Part shown: one piece after another, positions 61,865 to 64,000 of the stretch | Layout: each line of letters opens with the position of its first letter | Numbering within the stretch: position 1 is the stretch's first letter | Assembly: GCF_002251855.1 (NCBI RefSeq) | Contig: NZ_NOXW01000021.1 | Coordinates: forward strand, 1 to 64,000 | From: Rhodoferax sp. TH121 | GTDB lineage: Bacteria > Pseudomonadota > Gammaproteobacteria > Burkholderiales > Burkholderiaceae_C | Length of the DNA stretch: 64,000 nt | Direction: 5' to 3' | Notes under the pieces: model-generated | The model's database searches: none | Seen by the model: only the letters and a program-made list of their open reading frames with translations | What the model was told of the DNA's origin: nothing | Made by a program: the position numbers and the translations under genes

Positions 61865-62584
61865 ATGACAACCCAGACTCTGCTCAAAGTAAAAGGCCTG
61901 AAGGTCTCGTATGGCGGCATCCAGGCCGTCAAAGGTGTGGATTTCGAAGTCCATGAAGGCGAACTGGTGTCCCTGATCGGCTCCAACGGTGCCGGCAAGA
62001 CCACCACCATGAAGGCCATTACGGGTACCCTGCCCATCAATGCCGGCGATATCGAATACCTCGGTAAAAGCATCAAGGGCCAAGGCCCTTGGGACTTGGT
62101 CAAGCAAGGACTGGCCATGGTGCCCGAAGGTCGTGGCGTATTCACCCGCATGACCATCATTGAGAACCTGCAGATGGGTGCCTACATCCGCAATGACAAG
62201 GATGGCATCGCCGCTGACATGGAAAAGATGTTCACCATCTTCCCGCGTTTGCGCGAACGCAAGGACCAATTGGCCGGCACCATGTCCGGTGGCGAGCAGC
62301 AGATGCTGGCCATGGGGCGCGCGCTAATGAGTCGCCCCAAGGTGCTGTTGTTGGACGAACCCTCCATGGGTCTGTCCCCCATCATGGTGGACAAGATCTT
62401 TGAGGTGGTGAAAGACGTCTACGCCCAGGGTGTGACGGTGCTGTTGGTGGAGCAAAACGCCAGCCGTGCGCTGTCCATTGCCAATCGCGGCTATGTGATG
62501 GAGTCCGGTCTTGTCACCATGACTGGCAATGCCGCCGACATGTTGACCGACCCCAAGGTGCGTGCTGCCTACCTGGGCGAGTAA
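61865..62584 (+). CDS. livF: Branched-chain amino acid ABC ATPase LivF
   Basis: A 239-residue ABC ATPase. Walker A GSNGAGKTT (about 38-46), signature MSGGEQQMLAMGRAL, Walker B VLLLDEPSMGLS and H-loop EQN complete the LivF pattern. AAGGAAA lies 7 bases before the ATG. Last gene of the operon. Confidence 0.95.
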   Translation: MTTQTLLKVKGLKVSYGGIQAVKGVDFEVHEGELVSLIGSNGAGKTTTMKAITGTLPINAGDIEYLGKSIKGQGPWDLVKQGLAMVPEGRGVFTRMTIIENLQMGAYIRNDKDGIAADMEKMFTIFPRLRERKDQLAGTMSGGEQQMLAMGRALMSRPKVLLLDEPSMGLSPIMVDKIFEVVKDVYAQGVTVLLVEQNASRALSIANRGYVMESGLVTMTGNAADMLTDPKVRAAYLGE

Positions 62585-62593
62585 GCCCGCAGG

Positions 62594-62635
62594 CATCCCG
62601 GATACAAGCTGTTACGGCACTTTGCATTCGGGATG
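62594..62635 (+). terminator. Weak hairpin after livF
   Basis: CATCCCG at 62594-62600 pairs with CGGGATG at 62629-62635 across a 28-base loop, with no T-run. It may help 3'-end formation. Confidence 0.3.
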
Positions 62636-62708
62636 TCACGCCCTGTCTAGGTGAACCCGTTGATTACGCATGGAGTTATTCCATGCACAACCTCAACAGG
62701 AGTTCACC

Positions 62709-63092
62709 ATGAAATTGCATGTTTTGCTGGCAGGTTTGGTAATCGCTACGACCGGAGTCGCATTTGCCCAAACCGCAACGCCCACCCAAAAAGATCCACT
62801 GGCAACCCCCAAGATCGACCAGCGTAACGCCAACCAAGACAAACGCGTAGAGCAGGGGATAGCGTCAGGCGAGCTGACCCAGCGTGAGGTTCGCAGGCTC
62901 AACCGCGGAGAAGCCCGTATCGACAGGGCGCAAGACCACGCTGCTGCTGATGGAAAAGTCACAGGGCAGGAGCGCAAACGGATCGCGCACATGCAGCGCG
63001 CCGAGAGCCGCGACATTGCTCACCAGAAACACGACCGCCAAGCAGACCTAAACCACGACGGCAAGCGCGATCCCAAGAACGGCAAACTGTAA
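62709..63092 (+). CDS. Small exported basic protein with EF-hand-like end
   Basis: A 127-residue protein. The signal peptide (LHVLLAGLVIATTGVAFA) is cleaved most likely at AFA-QT. The mature part is charged and helical (RVEQGIASGELTQREVRRLN, RGEARIDRAQDHAAADGKVT), ending in QADLNHDGKRDP, a partial EF-hand-like DLNHDGK. AGGAG is 7 bases before the ATG. Homologous proteins in Burkholderiales are uncharacterised. A terminator follows, so it is a single-gene unit. Confidence 0.8.
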   Translation: MKLHVLLAGLVIATTGVAFAQTATPTQKDPLATPKIDQRNANQDKRVEQGIASGELTQREVRRLNRGEARIDRAQDHAAADGKVTGQERKRIAHMQRAESRDIAHQKHDRQADLNHDGKRDPKNGKL

Positions 63093-63114
63093 GCCGACCG
63101 TTCACTACCCAGAG

Positions 63115-63141
63115 AGGCCAGAACTTCACCCTGGCCTTTTT
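63115..63141 (+). terminator. Rho-independent terminator
   Basis: AGGCCAG-AACTTCACC-CTGGCCTTTTT, a 7-bp stem with a T-run, 22 bases after the stop of the small exported protein. It also lies within a few bases of the convergent reductase gene's stop. Confidence 0.85.
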
Positions 63142-63143
63142 GT

Positions 63144-64000
63144 TCAGGAGGTGTGTTTGTCGGCTTCGGAGGTGAATGCATCCGCAAAGAATGCGTCTTC
63201 GGGCAAGCGGGCCAGCCCACAGAAGTCCCTGCGCGCGGAGTCCACCACGATAGGGGCTCCACACGCATAGACTTGGTAAGCCGACAGGTCGGGTACATCC
63301 TCCAGCACTGCACGGTGCACAAAGCCCGTGCGCCCCGTCCAACCATCCTCTGGCTGCGCGTCAGAGACTACGGGCACATAGCGTAGTTGGGGCATGCTTA
63401 TCTGTTGGTCCTGCAGCCAGGCATTCATATACAGGTCCGCAGGGCGTCTGCCTCCCCAATAAACGGTTACCGCGCGCTGGATGTCGTGGGCCTGCATATG
63501 TTCCAGCAGCGCTTTGATTGGGGCAAACCCGGTGCCGGAGGCTAAAAACACCAAAGGCGCGTCGGAGTCTTCACGCAGAAAGAAGGAGCCGAATGGTCCC
63601 TCGATGCGCAGAATTTCCTTTTCCTTCATGGCGCCAAACACGTGGTCGGTGAACTTGCCACCGGGCATGTGGCGGATGTGAAGTTCCAAGGCATTGGCTT
63701 GGCCCGGTGCGTTCGCCATAGAGTAACTGCGGCGCGCGCCATCTCGCAGGATGAACTCCACATACTGGCCCGCCCGGTACAAAAAGCTGTCGTTGGCGGG
63801 TAACTGCAGATTCAGCACCATCACGTCGTCCGACAGTCGCGTCAAAGTCGTTACGCGGGTTGGCATTTTTTTGATAGGCAAGGCGCCTTGCTCCGTCACC
63901 TGGCGGGACTCCAGCACCACATCGCTTTGTGGCACCGCGCAGCAGGTCAGCACCAGGCCTTGGGCGGCCTCGTCGGCACTCAGCGCTTTGGCTTGATGGG
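63144..64000 (-). CDS. Ferredoxin-NAD(P)H-type reductase, 5' end outside the window
   Basis: Partial. The frame is open to the right edge, and its start is beyond it. At least 285 residues are present. HQAKALSADEAAQGLVLTCC near the edge is what follows a 2Fe-2S ferredoxin domain in this family, with the last ferredoxin-type cysteines in LTCCAVP. An FAD-binding part with RRSYSMANAPG and an NAD(P) part with VFLASGTGFAPIKALLEHM and YVPVVSDAQP follow. This is the architecture of CDP-6-deoxy-delta3,4-glucoseen reductase-like proteins, which reduce oxygenases or flavins in many betaproteobacteria. No sugar-pathway gene is near, so the name is only a family label. Confidence 0.85.
   Translation of the reverse strand, partial: HQAKALSADEAAQGLVLTCCAVPQSDVVLESRQVTEQGALPIKKMPTRVTTLTRLSDDVMVLNLQLPANDSFLYRAGQYVEFILRDGARRSYSMANAPGQANALELHIRHMPGGKFTDHVFGAMKEKEILRIEGPFGSFFLREDSDAPLVFLASGTGFAPIKALLEHMQAHDIQRAVTVYWGGRRPADLYMNAWLQDQQISMPQLRYVPVVSDAQPEDGWTGRTGFVHRAVLEDVPDLSAYQVYACGAPIVVDSARRDFCGLARLPEDAFFADAFTSEADKHTS

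Overview
The window is a 64-kb piece of a GC-rich betaproteobacterial chromosome, most likely Burkholderiales, family Comamonadaceae (Rhodoferax/Polaromonas/Acidovorax-like). The reasons are the gene content (livHMGF, ChrA with rhodanese, FdhF/YdeP with FdhD), the trxB - crp-type regulator - ftsK - lolA - rarA order, and many copies of short interspersed repeats. The assignment rests on recognition of protein families, not on a search. No rRNA, tRNA, CRISPR array, prophage or intact insertion sequence was seen.

Layout. 0.2-4.8 kb: DUF3592 membrane protein, a chromate transporter/rhodanese operon, a glutathione transferase and an EAL-HDOD protein. 4.8-10.4 kb: nadB, a SulP anion transporter and metG. 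10.7-14.8 kb: an unsaturated fatty-acid beta-oxidation module (dienoyl-CoA isomerase; a 2,4-dienoyl-CoA reductase fused to an NTF2-like domain) facing a PadR regulator across two matching operator half-palindromes. 14.8-20.5 kb: an AT-richer hypothetical gene, azoR/LysR, patatin, an Mrp-type Fe-S carrier and a nitroreductase. 20.6-24 kb: FdhF/YdeP molybdoenzyme, a small winged-helix protein and fdhD. 24-31.5 kb: a YbbP-like permease, a deacetylase/acetyltransferase operon suggesting reversible lysine acetylation, and an AI-2E family exporter.

32.2-34.25 kb is the most unusual stretch. It holds five small AT-richer genes, all on the + strand, separated by sequences with integron attC structure (RYYYAAC ... 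GTTRRRY around a stem). A 17-codon leader ORF with a strong ribosome-binding site stops at the first GTTRRRY box. No integrase gene is visible, so this looks like an orphan cassette array (CALIN type).

34.3-50.3 kb: a DUF3892-like protein, a GGDEF-EAL protein, a two-subunit acyl-CoA dehydrogenase, yceH/purN divergent by 13 bp, a four-gene TolC-MacA-MacB-type efflux operon, a five-EF-hand protein opposite a two-component system, DUF1653 and an RsmB-like methyltransferase. 50.4-64 kb: fatty acid desaturase, rpmB-rpmG, trxB, crp/fnr-type regulator, ftsK, lolA, rarA, livHMGF, a small periplasmic protein and the 3' part of a ferredoxin-reductase-type gene cut by the right edge.

Two repeat families run through the window. 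Family 1 (about 13 copies, core AGCTGCTTGCGCA) lies between genes but also inside nadB, metG, rarA and the lolA signal peptide, and supplies stop codons to purN, a histidine kinase and a nitroreductase. Family 2 (four copies, in two facing pairs) has a conserved core flanked by long inverted-repeat arms whose sequence differs from copy to copy.
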